Shown one piece after another: positions 23,599-34,130 of a stretch of DNA of 64,000 bases. Source of the DNA: Ornithodoros turicata (Eukaryota; Arthropoda; Arachnida; Ixodida; Argasidae); the NCBI RefSeq assembly GCF_037126465.1, contig NC_088201.1:128154665-128218664 (forward strand). Direction: 5' to 3'. Within the stretch, counting starts at the first letter, position 1; each line of letters starts with the position of its first letter. The position numbers and the translations under genes were made by a program. The notes below the pieces were generated by a model that worked only from the letters and a program-made list of their open reading frames with translations, was not told the DNA's origin and searched no databases.

Positions 23599-24750
23599 CA
23601 TTCTCAGAAGATTTGTACATAGTCACACTTTGCCTCATTTTGCGTAAAGCCTAGTTCCACCTCTTACATCATCTCCAATCCCCAAAGCAGTACAAGGCTA
23701 AAGTAATCAGCTACTACATAAAAAGAAGGAGGGGGAGGAAAACAAAAGCTGGCACATCTAAAATTCGAAGAAACCCTGGTGCTTTCACGGGGCTACTCAC
23801 GGCTCAGTCCTGGATCAGATCCCGATGGAAAACAGCTTTTCTGAGCCTCAGTGATAGATTCCCTTGATTGCACTGACTGTGAGGCACAACTCATTGGCTT
23901 GGTGGCAAGTGTGCTTGCGTCTGATAGTACAATTTGGGATAAAGGGAGCAAGGAACATCTCTCTACGGTCTTAAGAAGGATATCAACATTACCTGTCAAG
24001 GTACAGCATTTCATGTTGCTTTCAGTAAGTACAACACTCCTCATAGCAGTTACCATTCGTGTTGGGAAAGCATGCTGAAGTTAGCTCAGGCAGTGCATCC
24101 AGAACTGTGAATCAGGTTCATAGAGAGCACCTGGTGAGAGGGACAGCAACAGTGTCCAGTAAAGACTCTCCAGGAATTTTGTGCAGGTTTGGGGGTTACA
24201 CCTTTTAATAGTGTTGATGGAGAGCAGGGTGTGTGAAACACTGACCTCTGGTAGATGCATTCTTGTTATTTATAACCAGGTACCCATGTTCTAGTAATCT
24301 AGAAAAAGCCTTGGCTCTCTTGGAGGAAATTGCTAATAAATCTTGAGTGTCTTTTGTGGAAACAGGTTGTAACTGCCTTTCTATCAACCCTTCTTAGTTG
24401 CCCTAGCAAAAGCAAATATGTAATGCTGTACACCATATCTGATGCTAGCACACTAATTGCGTTGAGTGTTCTCAGGCTTCTGAAATGGAGCTACCTCGTA
24501 CATACGCTGTACCATGTCGGCAAGAACATAAATCAGACTGCCTTTACTTTTTACATTGGCCCGTCAGTGCTTCATGTGACTGCAAGAATGGCACCCCCAA
24601 AATTATAGGCAATGACAAGGATTTCTGCCATTTATTGAGCTTTGTAAGAGAACGACTTTATTTGAAAAAAAATTCCAAAAGCCTGTGACGACCTCATAAT
24701 GTAGCGTCCTTTACTGCAAACACCGCTCAACACAACGATTAAAAACAGAG

Positions 24751-24788
24751 CGTAAACGTTTTGCCGCCTATCCAGCTGGCATCATCAG
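24751..24788 (-). ncRNA. Hammerhead-like motif in PLE pseudo-LTR
   Basis: The minus strand reads CTGATGA, then TGCC-loop-GGC(G), then GCAAAACGTT. The CUGANGA core is intact; the GAAA box has drifted to CAAA. The sister end at 25257-25293 has the complementary defect. Inferred from order of motifs only. Confidence 0.35.
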
Positions 24789-25256
24789 TACAACAAAGGC
24801 CAAAGACGAGCACATCAGCCTATCTAAGAGGGCATCATACACATCCGATAGGGGGCCACGGTTTGTATTACAGGCTGAAGCATCACGCCTGATAAAGCAG
24901 GATTCTAAGAGCTTTCTAGGGCCCCATCGCTAGTCATGTGCAAAGGTTACTGCACCATCAAAATATATGTCCCTTAGGACAGCAATGGTAGATTAATTCG
25001 GTTTTGGCTAGTTAAGCTAAGCACTAGTAGCCCTGGCAACATCCCTTGTGTGCTCTTTTAGTCTTGTCCCGCGTCTTTTGTCTATCTCGCCAATGTAGGT
25101 TGCATCACATTCTATGCACTCAACTTGATATGAACAGTCAAAATGCCCGATGGGCACAGTGCCCTCCAAATAGCGTATGAAATACGTTGGATGAAAGGAA
25201 TGCGCACCACCGATTTAATTCCTTTGATGTTGTTTTTGATTGTTCTCTGTTGTAGG

Positions 25257-25293
25257 GATGATGCCAACTGGATAGGCAATGAAACGTTTACTC
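25257..25293 (+). ncRNA. Hammerhead-like motif in the other PLE pseudo-LTR
   Basis: The plus strand reads GGGATGA, then TGCC-loop-GGCA, then ATGAAACGTTT. The GAAAC box is intact but the CUGANGA core has lost its first two bases, so it should be inactive. Confidence 0.35.
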
Positions 25294-25329
25294 TATTCTT
25301 AATTGCTGTGTTAAGCCGGTGTTCTCAGT

Positions 25330-27030
25330 AAAGGATTTTACATTATCAACTTTGTTTGAATGATGATTAGTGGCGAGCTTCATACCCTGGGCCACTACTC
25401 TAACAATTGCTTGGGGTAGTGTGGCGAAATGGAATAACGAGCCTTGTAAACAATGTACTTGGAAATATATTTATTTATCTCTCATAGGTTGAAAAACCGA
25501 GTGTGGGCTTACATAACGGAGGGGCATGTAATCATACAAGACCGATCACCAAAAGGCCTTGCTTTTGACTAGATTAAAATGTGAAGCGATTGTAACATAA
25601 CAAATGCTGCATGGTGGCGATATGATAGGTTCTCCTCGCGAGGTGTCGCAACGGTTACGGTTAGTTGAGAAACTGCATATCCAGTTAGCAGGATCAAATT
25701 TTAATAAGGCTACTTTGGCCAACACGCAAGCACACAGCACAGTGTCAAAAGCCCTTACAAAATAAAAAAAATACTACATCTACGTGGATCCAGAAATCAA
25801 GACAGTTCAAAATGCTGTGAACGAATTCCACTATGTTAGTTTTGCCTGAATACCCTTTTCTAAAGCCATGCTGGAATTTAAAAAAAAGAAATCGACAGAC
25901 TAAACTTGGTTGACAACGTGGTAGTACATGATGTGCTCCATTAGTTTACAGGGAACCCTAAAAAGTGGAGCTGGTTAATAGATAGAAGGAGCATAGTTGT
26001 CACCGCTTCTGAAGACAGGAATCAGCTTGAGACCTATGTCCTCGACTCACACACATACTAAGCACCTTTCACACAGATGAACGTATCTTCATTCCAGCTC
26101 TTTCACTTTCAGATGTTCATCTCTGTTGAGTGGTCTGTCATTCTCGTAATACAGATTGGAATTGAAATGCAGGTGCATAAGGGATGCTCTGAAAGAAAAG
26201 TGTTTGGTTTTAGTCCTCTTAATGTTTCCGAAAACGAAAAAAAACTTCACGGTGACTATTCTTCTGAAATGAGCAATTCCAGGATGACAGCAAAACATAT
26301 ATCTCGCCATATCATTATATTCACCTGGCACTTCAATTGAATAATGGCAGTTGAAGATGATGATGATTCAATTTAATGGCACATAAGCAACTCGGGCTAT
26401 AGTGCGCCAAAACCATGGCAAAACTGTGACTTGTTAAATATCAGACGATTATACTAAAATAATATACTTTGTTGGTTGGTAAATTCAAATATAGACAAAA
26501 ACATGATATGATAAAAATAAGCAATTGAAGAAAAGGCAATTGTTGGCTTTGTGTGACTGATGTCGAGTTTGCCACACTACGTGTTGAATAATAATGTACG
26601 CTGATATGCTGTAGCATGTAAAGTACAATCATACACACGCTCAATATGTGGTGGATATGTGAAACCAATATACACATACTTACATGTCAAACTTTCTTGA
26701 AAAAGGCAGTCCAAGTCTGTCGAATTTGCCAGACTCTATACAAAGCCAGTAAGCACAGTGTGGAAAGACTGTTTCATCTTTCGAAAGCGGAGGTGCAGCT
26801 ACCACGACGCTTCCCCATCTCAATGCTTCGGAGCGGCATAGCCTAGTAAGAAGCCATCAGAAGGATCTCATAAAGATAACTTGGTCGAAAAAGTGGAGGG
26901 TTCTGTGGGATACGTAAGAAAGCATACGCGTTAAACAACAGCTACGAGAATGATCGACTGCACTTGCATGGTTTTCAGTACGTAGACTTGGAACTGAAAA
27001 ATAAATCTGCTAACCTTGTTGAAACTACTT
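25330..27030. other. No gene recognised; possible SINE relic near 26365-26420
   Basis: The segment with AATTTAATGGCACATAAGC and GTGCGCCAAAACCATGG looks like a dispersed repeat that I associate with tick genomes, from memory only. Otherwise nothing is supported. Confidence 0.3.
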
Positions 27031-27486
27031 TTCCGTCAGGACCACACGAGAACACACTTGGTTTCTTTAGTTGAAGGTATCATCAGATCCCCATGCTCCT
27101 TTGAGATGCAGCAGACAGAATTTCGCTGAGGCGAGTGACTGCCGTTGCGGTTCGTCGCTTCGCAGCAGATCAAGAACAGTACACCGCAACGACAGGTGAA
27201 ACGTTCAGAATATGGCGACCAACTCCAACACCAACCCAATGACCCGAACAAAGAGGATGAACCGGGAGTCACACAAGTTCGCAGTTCGCAAGCTCGGCAT
27301 ACGGCATCCATTACAGCTGACCGGATACGGAAGCATATATGGAACGCGTGTACAGATTGAAAAGAAAATCGTAGAAACTGTTGCAGGTGATAAATGCAGG
27401 GTATATTTTTCTTTTTGAGGCTCTGTAATAAAAACATATTAACATAGAAATGCCATTTCATGAAGAGAATTGACAGGTATTGCGTG

Positions 27487-27610
27487 ACCACGTGACGCGT
27501 TTGAGCCAATTGTGGGTGTTGCGAGTGTCCCCCGTGTTGACGTCATCTTGATGGTGGGCCGGGGTGGATATTCTATATAAACGTATGTTTTCTCGGTTTG
27601 ACGCTAGGCG
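27487..27610 (+). promoter_or_regulatory. Promoter-like cluster inside right end of TTAA element
   Basis: Within 100 bp occur an E-box CACGTG (near 27489), a CCAAT core (near 27504), a full CRE TGACGTCA (27538-27545) and a TATA box TATATAAA (about 27574). A start site would fall near 27600, about 160 bp from the right terminal repeat. No downstream gene is recognised, and all these motifs are short enough to occur by chance singly. Confidence 0.3.
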
Positions 27611-27769
27611 TGCTGCACTCGGATGAAGTCGAATCGTTAAAATTCGAGTTTAGAGAAACCGCGGGGTTTTAATGCATGAATTTTCGCATGGAGAGTCCTT
27701 GTTGGGTGCTTTATCGACTGCAAGTACGAAAGAGCTCCTACAGTTTCTGGTCAGAGTCCCTTTAAGAAA

Positions 27770-28300
27770 CCGTTCAAATTAGGAACCAGCAAACTTCCGT
27801 TCAACACTTCGGCCGTTCAAACCGTTCAACCGTTCGACCGTTCAAACTTAAGAGCCGGCGAATTAGGAATGTCGAGTTCATGGACTACAATGTGCGAAAC
27901 GGAGCCGTGCATCTAGTTGATTGCCTATGATTTCTCAACCCCCTTAACCAAAATAGACCGAGAAGCGCTAACCAAAAGATTATCTGAAGGTAACATGTCG
28001 TGATTGGAGTCTATATAGTGTTGGTCTGGGGCCCAGAATTAGCTCACAGCAATGTAGAAACGCGGTTCTTCGTAACAGTCATTAATAAAATGAAACGAAG
28101 CTATCAACAAAAGGGTGAATGCGCCGACTAACTGGTGCACCATGATGAAAAGAACCAATAACGGAAAGACCTGGGCCGCAGACAACCACGAGAAAGGCTG
28201 TCAAGTAGGACGTTCTGTTGCCTTTGCAAATACGCATAATTTGGGATACACAGTAGACGTTTTTTATGTAAATGACTTGTCCCATGGCGCACATCTTTTT
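27770..28300. other. No gene recognised; short CCGTTCAA repeats
   Basis: Near 27770-27850 the motif CCGTTCAA recurs about six times at irregular spacing. Nothing else is supported. Confidence 0.45.
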
Positions 28301-28310
28301 GGTGTTGCAT

Positions 28311-28450
28311 TTACACTCAAATGATGGGTGTTTTCTAATACACCCGTTACTTAAATGTATTTCTAATAAAACACTGTTATAATGGGCGTTTAAAAACAAA
28401 AACACCCTTAAAAGGGGAGTATTTCATTGAAAACACCTTTTATGATTGAA
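28311..28450. mobile_element. Small foldback element relic (GGGTGTTTT type)
   Basis: The left part TACACTCAAATGATGGG resembles the end of the TA-flanked element at 41236, and GGTGTTTT/AAAACACC motifs recur in inverted orientation to about 28440. The right end is too diverged to define. Confidence 0.35.
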
Positions 28451-29235
28451 TTGTTTGCTGGCAAATAGTCCCTTGCAAACAGCTAGTGTAACAAAAGCTT
28501 CTGCGGCAGCGTGTCAACACCACTTCCGAGACACACAGTTCGACGTTCGTGCTTATATGGCAAGCATCGCCCTGAACACGGCAGACATCCAGCCGTGGTT
28601 CCATCGTAGAACATAAACCGGTGCGCAATGCGTCGCAGGCACGCCTTGTTAACTAGGTAACACTGTGGGACCAACGTGAGCGCCGAGGCTTGAAGAGACC
28701 TCGGGCACCCTCAGTAGCCTATATTGGCATGTCGGATGGATCATATACTGAAATACAATTTGTTGGGGTACGTTCGTTGGATGTGGTGGGGCAGGAAACG
28801 TTTGTAACGGTGACGGGAATGCGTTTTTGCAATTAACACCCAGGCTTGCAACGAGTCAAGGATATCAGCTCAATACCTAACATCCTTCCCTGCCAAATAC
28901 TGTGTCTACTCAGGTTGTCGTCTATAATGCATAGATTGACAAGTTACCCGCCAAAAAGAACTCGTTACAAGTTAGGTTACCGTGTGCAAAATGTAACTAA
29001 GTTAATAACGGAGTTCTTGAGCCTGAAATGTAACCCGCTGTTACTGAGTTACTTAACAGAAAGAACGAGTTACTTCCAAGTTACTTCGGACACAAAATAG
29101 CATTACGCAGGTGCAGCCAGCGCGCGTGAGCAGTTGAGTTAGATCTTGAGTTGCCTGCGGAGGAGTGCAACACGCTTAGATCGTTTTGGTTTATATCCGA
29201 CAATAGACCTCTCCCCTGTTTGTAAACTAAATGCG
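28451..29235. other. No gene recognised; hAT-end-like GTTAC-rich tract
   Basis: Around 28935-29095, GTTAC and AGTTACTT motifs recur, as in the subterminal parts of many hAT elements. No defined ends. Confidence 0.3.
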
Positions 29236-29394
29236 CCCAAGCAGCACCGAAAGTACCGAAAGTCGAGTGCAATAGGGGTGGACGGTATGTGTCTTATCAA
29301 TGTTCTTTAGCTGCAAGAGCATGTTCCTTCGTGGCCTTCCACCTACCCGTCCACCCCTATTGCACTCGACTTTCAGTGCATTGTGCTGCTTGGG
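29236..29394. mobile_element. Palindromic MITE, copy 1
   Basis: The ends CCCAAGCAGCAC and GTGCTGCTTGGG start inverted arms of about 48 bp with GTCGAGTGCAATAGGGGTGG in the arm, around a ~60-bp loop. The same element occurs at 61301-61453 and, degraded, at 50046-50170. No coding capacity; mobilised in trans if at all. Confidence 0.85.
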
Positions 29395-29612
29395 CGAGTT
29401 CTAAGAGTGCAACAAGGACACCAGCTACGGTCCGCAGACGATACACAGACTACGTAATTTTATTATGATACCGTCAGTATCAAATTGGTATCAAGAGTTA
29501 TTACGAGCTCAAATAGAGAAAACTGACAAACTGGCGCCCGTGAGTGCCACTTGGGCGACGATTTGGCAAAATGTCTGAAGTATATAGATTGGGCTGGTTA
29601 GTGTAAATCCAC

Positions 29613-29692
29613 AAGCGACCAAAGAACAAACACGAAACCACAACAGAGCGACTTGTGTGTGATCTTGTCTCCTGTTTGTTCTTTGGTCGCTT
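29613..29692. repeat. Foldback, 20-bp perfect arms
   Basis: The arm AAGCGACCAAAGAACAAACA at 29613-29632 is exactly complementary to 29673-29692. It resembles in design, but not in arm sequence, the foldback retroposons at 19261 and 23401. Confidence 0.8.
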
Positions 29693-29699
29693 GAAAATG

Positions 29700-31285
29700 A
29701 ATGATTTGACCAAACGCTACTTCGCAGGCTCTAGCAAGGGAAACAGGTATGGGCCGCGGACTCGTAGCTATTAAGCATGGATATACAGACTACGCAACTA
29801 AGTGATGACATCTTCGATATCACGTTTATACCCAGAGTTATTACTAAATGAATTGGAAGATATGGACAATTTGGCGTCTGCGAGTGCTGTGGGGATGCGA
29901 GTGGTGGCGTCTCCGAGTGGCAATGATTTGATCAAACGCGACCTCGTTGGACCAGAGATCTTGGAGCAGAACTAAATACCAGATTTGCAGATAACGCTAA
30001 TAAAGTGCTGCGCGCCCTCGAGTACATTCTTTACTTCTCGCTTAAGATGAAGCAATGCTTAGATCAGGGCAATCAGGGCGCTCACACATGCGGGCCGCAT
30101 GTGCATGGCTTGCAGTCAGCTATTCTGTGTCCCGAGGGCTCTTGACCACTAAATAGAATAAAGCTGCCCCCCCCCCACACACACACACAAATAATGAAGA
30201 ATTCGGAATGAAACCAGGTTTTCAGGCATTGTTTTTACCCTTGCTCGATGTAGTGCTGTTCCTGTCGGCGTTAGGAAGTACATTCACACTCGAGCAGCTC
30301 TTGTGACTCATGAGCCTCAACAAGTACTTATAGCGATTTGGTCAGAACGTGCGTTTTGATAAACTACACTGTAAGTAATATGATAATTGAGAAGTAATAG
30401 TCGAGACAAGTGCAGAAAATGACATCATCTTAATTATTACACTAAGTTTATGGGCTTACAGCATAGCAGCAGCCTCTCCGGATATCTTGCGCGAAAAACT
30501 ATATACGGAGCACAGAGAGGCACAGAGAAAAAAAATAGATGGAGTAGTTATGTGCGAGGATCATTGTGTGAAAATTTTTAATTAGTTCTCTTTCCCTGAT
30601 TTTCTTTCTTTTTCACGTTGAAACTGCAAGCACAATCAACAATACAGTGTGTAAACCGACAATTTCAGTGCTCCTGAACGTTGGATAATCGTTCGTGAAG
30701 AACTATGTACGAAGAACTTGAAACGCCTTTCAAATTTTCAGTGTCTAATTTGGAAAAGAAGCTCAATTGTTTCTGTTGGTGTGTCAAGTGAAGTTTTTCA
30801 TTGATGAATTGTATTTGCGAATGCCTAATAGCTATACCGCTCAGCTGTTTACGCGAAGGTACTTTGCTATAATTGCGGTCCTTTCCAGGGTCATTACCCC
30901 CACCCCGCACAGCGAGGTGTACACTCCCCCTGAATTTTTCCAACCACGCCCGTGTAATTCATGAGATTTCCCGATACAGCTTGGCCACAATACATCTACC
31001 CATAGATATGTATCCATATAGATATACGACGCTATGGTTCGCTCCACTCGAAATCACGCAGACATCTTATCACGCCGGGTACCGCATCTTGGCTTGAATG
31101 CGCATTGAAATGACCCACACTATCGCTCTGAAACATTGCATCACTTGCGAACTTCGTTGAGAAAGTAAAAAGTAACCTTTCTGCAACCCCGATGATGGCA
31201 GGGGCAACCGAGGAATACACCACAAAGAGCCACTGGTGTATTCTGCATAGCGAAGCTATTATCAACGACTTATACTAGGCCCTTG
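29700..31285. other. No gene recognised
   Basis: Contains a C-run plus (AC)n microsatellite at about 30166-30190 and nothing else supportable. Confidence 0.4.
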
Positions 31286-31289
31286 TACT

Positions 31290-32305
31290 GGGATTTTAAC
31301 AGCGGTGACAGCAAAATTTGGAAAAGCGCCGGCAGAGCCCTCTAAAACGGGCTAAACCCTTTGTATCATGGTGCCAAATGCATATTCGAAACGGCTTATG
31401 CTATTGCCCTTCCCACTGGGATTGTAACGGAGGCGACCGCAAAATCCGTAAAAGACCGGAGCAGAGCCCTTTAGAACGGGCGAAACCTCCATGGTTCCAA
31501 ACAGATATTATCAACGGCTTATGATGCTCTTCTACAGGGATCGCAACAGAAGCGACCACAAAATTCGAAAAAGGCAGCAGCAGAGTCCTTTAAAACGTAC
31601 GAAACCCCTTGTACCATGGTACCAAAGGCATTTCCATGACGGCTTATGCTATGCCTTTCTACCGGAATTGCGCAAGAGGGGACCGCACAATTTGGATACG
31701 GCGGCAGCAAGGCCTTTTAAAACGGGAGTTATAACACAGGCGATCGCCAAATTCCGAAAACGTGGCAGAGCCCTCTGAAACGAGCAAAATCCCTTGTGTC
31801 ATGCTGCCAAAGACATATTATCAACAACTTATACTATGTCATTCTACCGAGATCATAACACAGGCGACCGCAAATATCGGAAAACGATGCAGCATAGCCC
31901 TTCAGGACGGGCGAGACCCGTTGTATCATGCTGCCGATGACATGTCATCAATGGCTTGTGCTATGCCCTTCTACTGGGATTGTAATAGAGACTACCGCAA
32001 AATACGGAAAATGCGGCAGCAGAGCCCTTTAAAAGGGACAAAACCCCCTTTAATCATAGTGGCAGACATTTTACACACACATAAAGACACGACGGTTTAT
32101 GTTATGCCCCTCTCCCGTGATTGCATCGGAAACCACCGCAAAATTTGGAAAAGACGGCAGCAGGGCCCTTTACAATGACTCAAATGATATGTGTCATAGT
32201 GCCAAAAAGATACTATGAACGGCTTGTACTGGCTACCGCAACGTTCGGCAGCATATTGAGCCCTTTAAAACGTGCGGCCCCCTTTAACCCTGGTGCCATT
32301 GCGTA
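31290..32305. repeat. Tandem array, period about 127 bp
   Basis: The core GCAGAGCCCTTTAAAACGGG and variants recur near 31332, 31461, 31580, 31704, 31765, 31892, 32019, 32160 and 32250. Most steps are 119-141 bp, with one shortened unit of about 61 bp. Each unit also holds ACGGCTTATGCTATGCCCTT and a GACCGCAAAAT motif. Copies are moderately diverged and not coding, although long frames thread through them. Confidence 0.9.
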
Positions 32306-32311
32306 CACGGA

Positions 32312-32725
32312 CAGGTCGCGTTTGAAGAAATCGCTTCCAAAACGACGCTCTCTAAGCAAAAAGCGTCCTAAGCTGATTTTGTAGTATGCATATGCGAAAC
32401 TAAGATCACGGGGTTTGAACCCCGTATGTTGTTCCCCTGTTGCACCCTGAGAGGGCGCGTTTTACAAAATCGCTTCCAAAATGGCACTCGAAATGACCAA
32501 ATGGCCTATTTCATCAACTTCGGGGCTTAACATATTTTGACATAACAATAATATTAAATATGTCCTAAGCTGATTTTGTAGTATGTATATGTGAAAGTAA
32601 GATCACAGGGTTTGAACCCCGTATCTTGTTCCCCTGTTGCACCCTGAGAGATCGGGTTTGACAAAATCGCTTCCAAACCGGCACTCGAAATGGCCAAATG
32701 GCCAATTTCGTCAACTTCGGGCATA
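32312..32725. repeat. ~197-bp satellite, block 1 (2 units)
   Basis: The landmark GGGTTTGAACCCC lies at 32409 and 32607. Each unit contains TTTGTAGTATG, the landmark (a near-match to a pol III B-box), CCTGTTGCACCCTGAGAGG and CAAAATCGCTTCCAAAA. The block abuts the 127-bp array on its left. Confidence 0.9.
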
Positions 32726-32740
32726 GGTCGGCATTTTGCT

Positions 32741-33320
32741 AAGAATTCATTCAACATCACATCATGGTCAGTTTTCCGCAAAGCCCATCACATCACATCA
32801 CCGTCATAAACCATCACATCACGAGCCCGTAACTCAACTTCAACCTCAGAATTCATCACTTCATAACCCATCATTCAACTTCAACTTCAGAATTCATCAC
32901 ATCAAAACCCATCATTCAACTTCAACTTCAGAACCCATCACATCACATCACATCATTCAACTTCAACGTCAGAATCCATCACATCATAACCCATCATTCA
33001 ACTTCAGAACCCATCATCAGAATTCAACTTCAGATCCCATTGCGGTTTTGAAGTTGAATTCCTATGATGGGTTCTGAAGTCAGTGATGGATTTTGAAGTT
33101 GAAGTCTGTGATGGGGTTTTGAAGTTGAATTCTTATGATAGGTTCTGAAGTCGGTGATGGATTCTGAAGTTGAAGTTTGTGATGGGGCTTTGAAGTTGAA
33201 TTCCTATGATGGGTTCTGAAGTCGGTGATGGATTTTGAAGTTGAAGTTTGTGATGGGGTTTTGAAGTTGAATTCCTATGATGGGTGCTGAAGACGGTGAT
33301 GGGGTTTTTGAAGTTGAACT
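32741..33320. repeat. Minisatellite in inverted orientation (TTCAACTTCA/CATCAC)
   Basis: From 32741 to about 33030 the unit is CCATCA...TTCAACTTCA on the plus strand. From about 33040 to 33320 the complementary form TGAAGTTGAA...TGATGGG is repeated at about 60-bp intervals. The two halves can form a large hairpin. Open frames here (Asn, Phe, His-rich) are repeat artefacts. Confidence 0.9.
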
Positions 33321-33326
33321 CCAAGA

Positions 33327-34060
33327 AAGGCCTACGTGGGGTGTGCCCGGCTGCAGGATTACGATGCTAGCGTCCTGCTCGCCTGTGTTTGCGTGGGTTT
33401 CCTGGTAGTGGCAGCGAAAGCGTAAGCGAAGGAGGGGTATACTGCTTGGAGGGTGCGGTCAGCCTGCACTCGGTTGGACTTGGAAGCAGGGTTTACCAAT
33501 GATGGAGGAAAGGGAGGGATGCCACGTTTGACCTCCGCTGTCGCATGTGAACTGCGGAAGGTGTATTGCTTGCGCGGTAGGGTTGTTGCACAATATTGCG
33601 CCCGTTGTTGACAGATAAGTGAGCGCATAGCACATTGCGCGTTTATGTGGCTTCGGGTGACCGCTGATGGGGTGTTGAAGTTGAATACCAACGAAGGCCT
33701 ACGTTGGTGTGTCCGGCTGCTCGCTGCTGGAGGATTACGACGTTGGCGTCTTCCTCGCCCCTGTTAGCGTTGATTTCCTGGTAGTGGCGGCGAAAGCGTA
33801 AGCGGAGGAGGGGTATGCTGTTTGGAGGGTGCGGTCGCCTTGCTCTGGGTTGGGCTTGGAAGCAGGGTGCACCAAGAAAGGAGGAAAGGGAGGGATGCAA
33901 CGTTTGACCTCCGCTGTCGCATGTGAACAGCGGCGGGAGGTATGTTGCCTACGCGGTAGGGTTGTTGCACAATGTTGCGCCCGTTGTTGACAGCTAAGTG
34001 AGCGCATAGCACATTGCAGGTTCATGTGGCTTCGTACGATACCCTTGCCTGCCGGCACAT
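33327..34060. repeat. Tandem duplication, 2 x about 367 bp
   Basis: AAGGCCTACG starts the units at 33327 and 33694. Both carry GGGTTGTTGCACAAT and AAGTGAGCGCATAGCACATT. The first unit ends in the GAAGTTGAA minisatellite motif before the second begins, linking it to the flanking arrays. Confidence 0.9.
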
Positions 34061-34130
34061 TGAACGTTCATATGACTTCGTACGATCGCCGTGTCTGCCG
34101 GTACATTGCACGATCATGTGGCTTCGTACG
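34010..34130. repeat. Tandem repeat, 46-bp period, about 2.6 copies
   Basis: CACATTGCAGGTTCATGTGG at 34010, CACATTGAACGTTCAT at 34056 and TACATTGCACGATCATGTGG at 34102 head units of exactly 46 bp that share CTTCGTACGA and TGCCGG. Confidence 0.9.

Larger units (their letters stand above)
24715..25327 (-). mobile_element. Penelope-like element fragment with inverted terminal repeats and GIY-YIG remnant
   Basis: The ends 24715-24796 and 25244-25327 are diverged inverted repeats of about 80 bp (shared GGATAGGC and AAACGTTTAC). Between them the minus strand encodes VVRIPFIQRISYAIW (near 25215-25175), the region just upstream of the endonuclease in PLEs. It then encodes CIECDATYIGE...TRLKEHTRDV (about 25125-25035), a GIY-YIG endonuclease with the YIG. 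Most of the RT is missing, stops follow ATSA, and an internal deletion joins the two pieces. Inverted pseudo-LTRs are a known PLE arrangement. Hammerhead-like motifs lie in both ends. Confidence 0.75.
21540..27761. mobile_element. Possible TTAA-flanked 6.2-kb DNA transposon
   Basis: The left end AGGGACTCTGACCAGAA at 21540 and its exact reverse complement ending at 27761 form a 17-bp perfect inverted repeat. Each is flanked by TTAA (21536-21539 and 27762-27765). TTAA targets are used by piggyBac and Kolobok superfamilies. Inside are a broken P2X7-like gene near the left end, a palindromic retroposon (23401-23598) and a PLE fragment (24715-25327). The two ends could instead belong to two separate elements of one family, because 6.2 kb is long and no transposase was recognised. 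Confidence 0.5.

Noticed and set aside
31318..32384. Series of plus-strand ORFs with similar peptides
   Set aside because: They are frames through the 127-bp tandem array and change frame between units.
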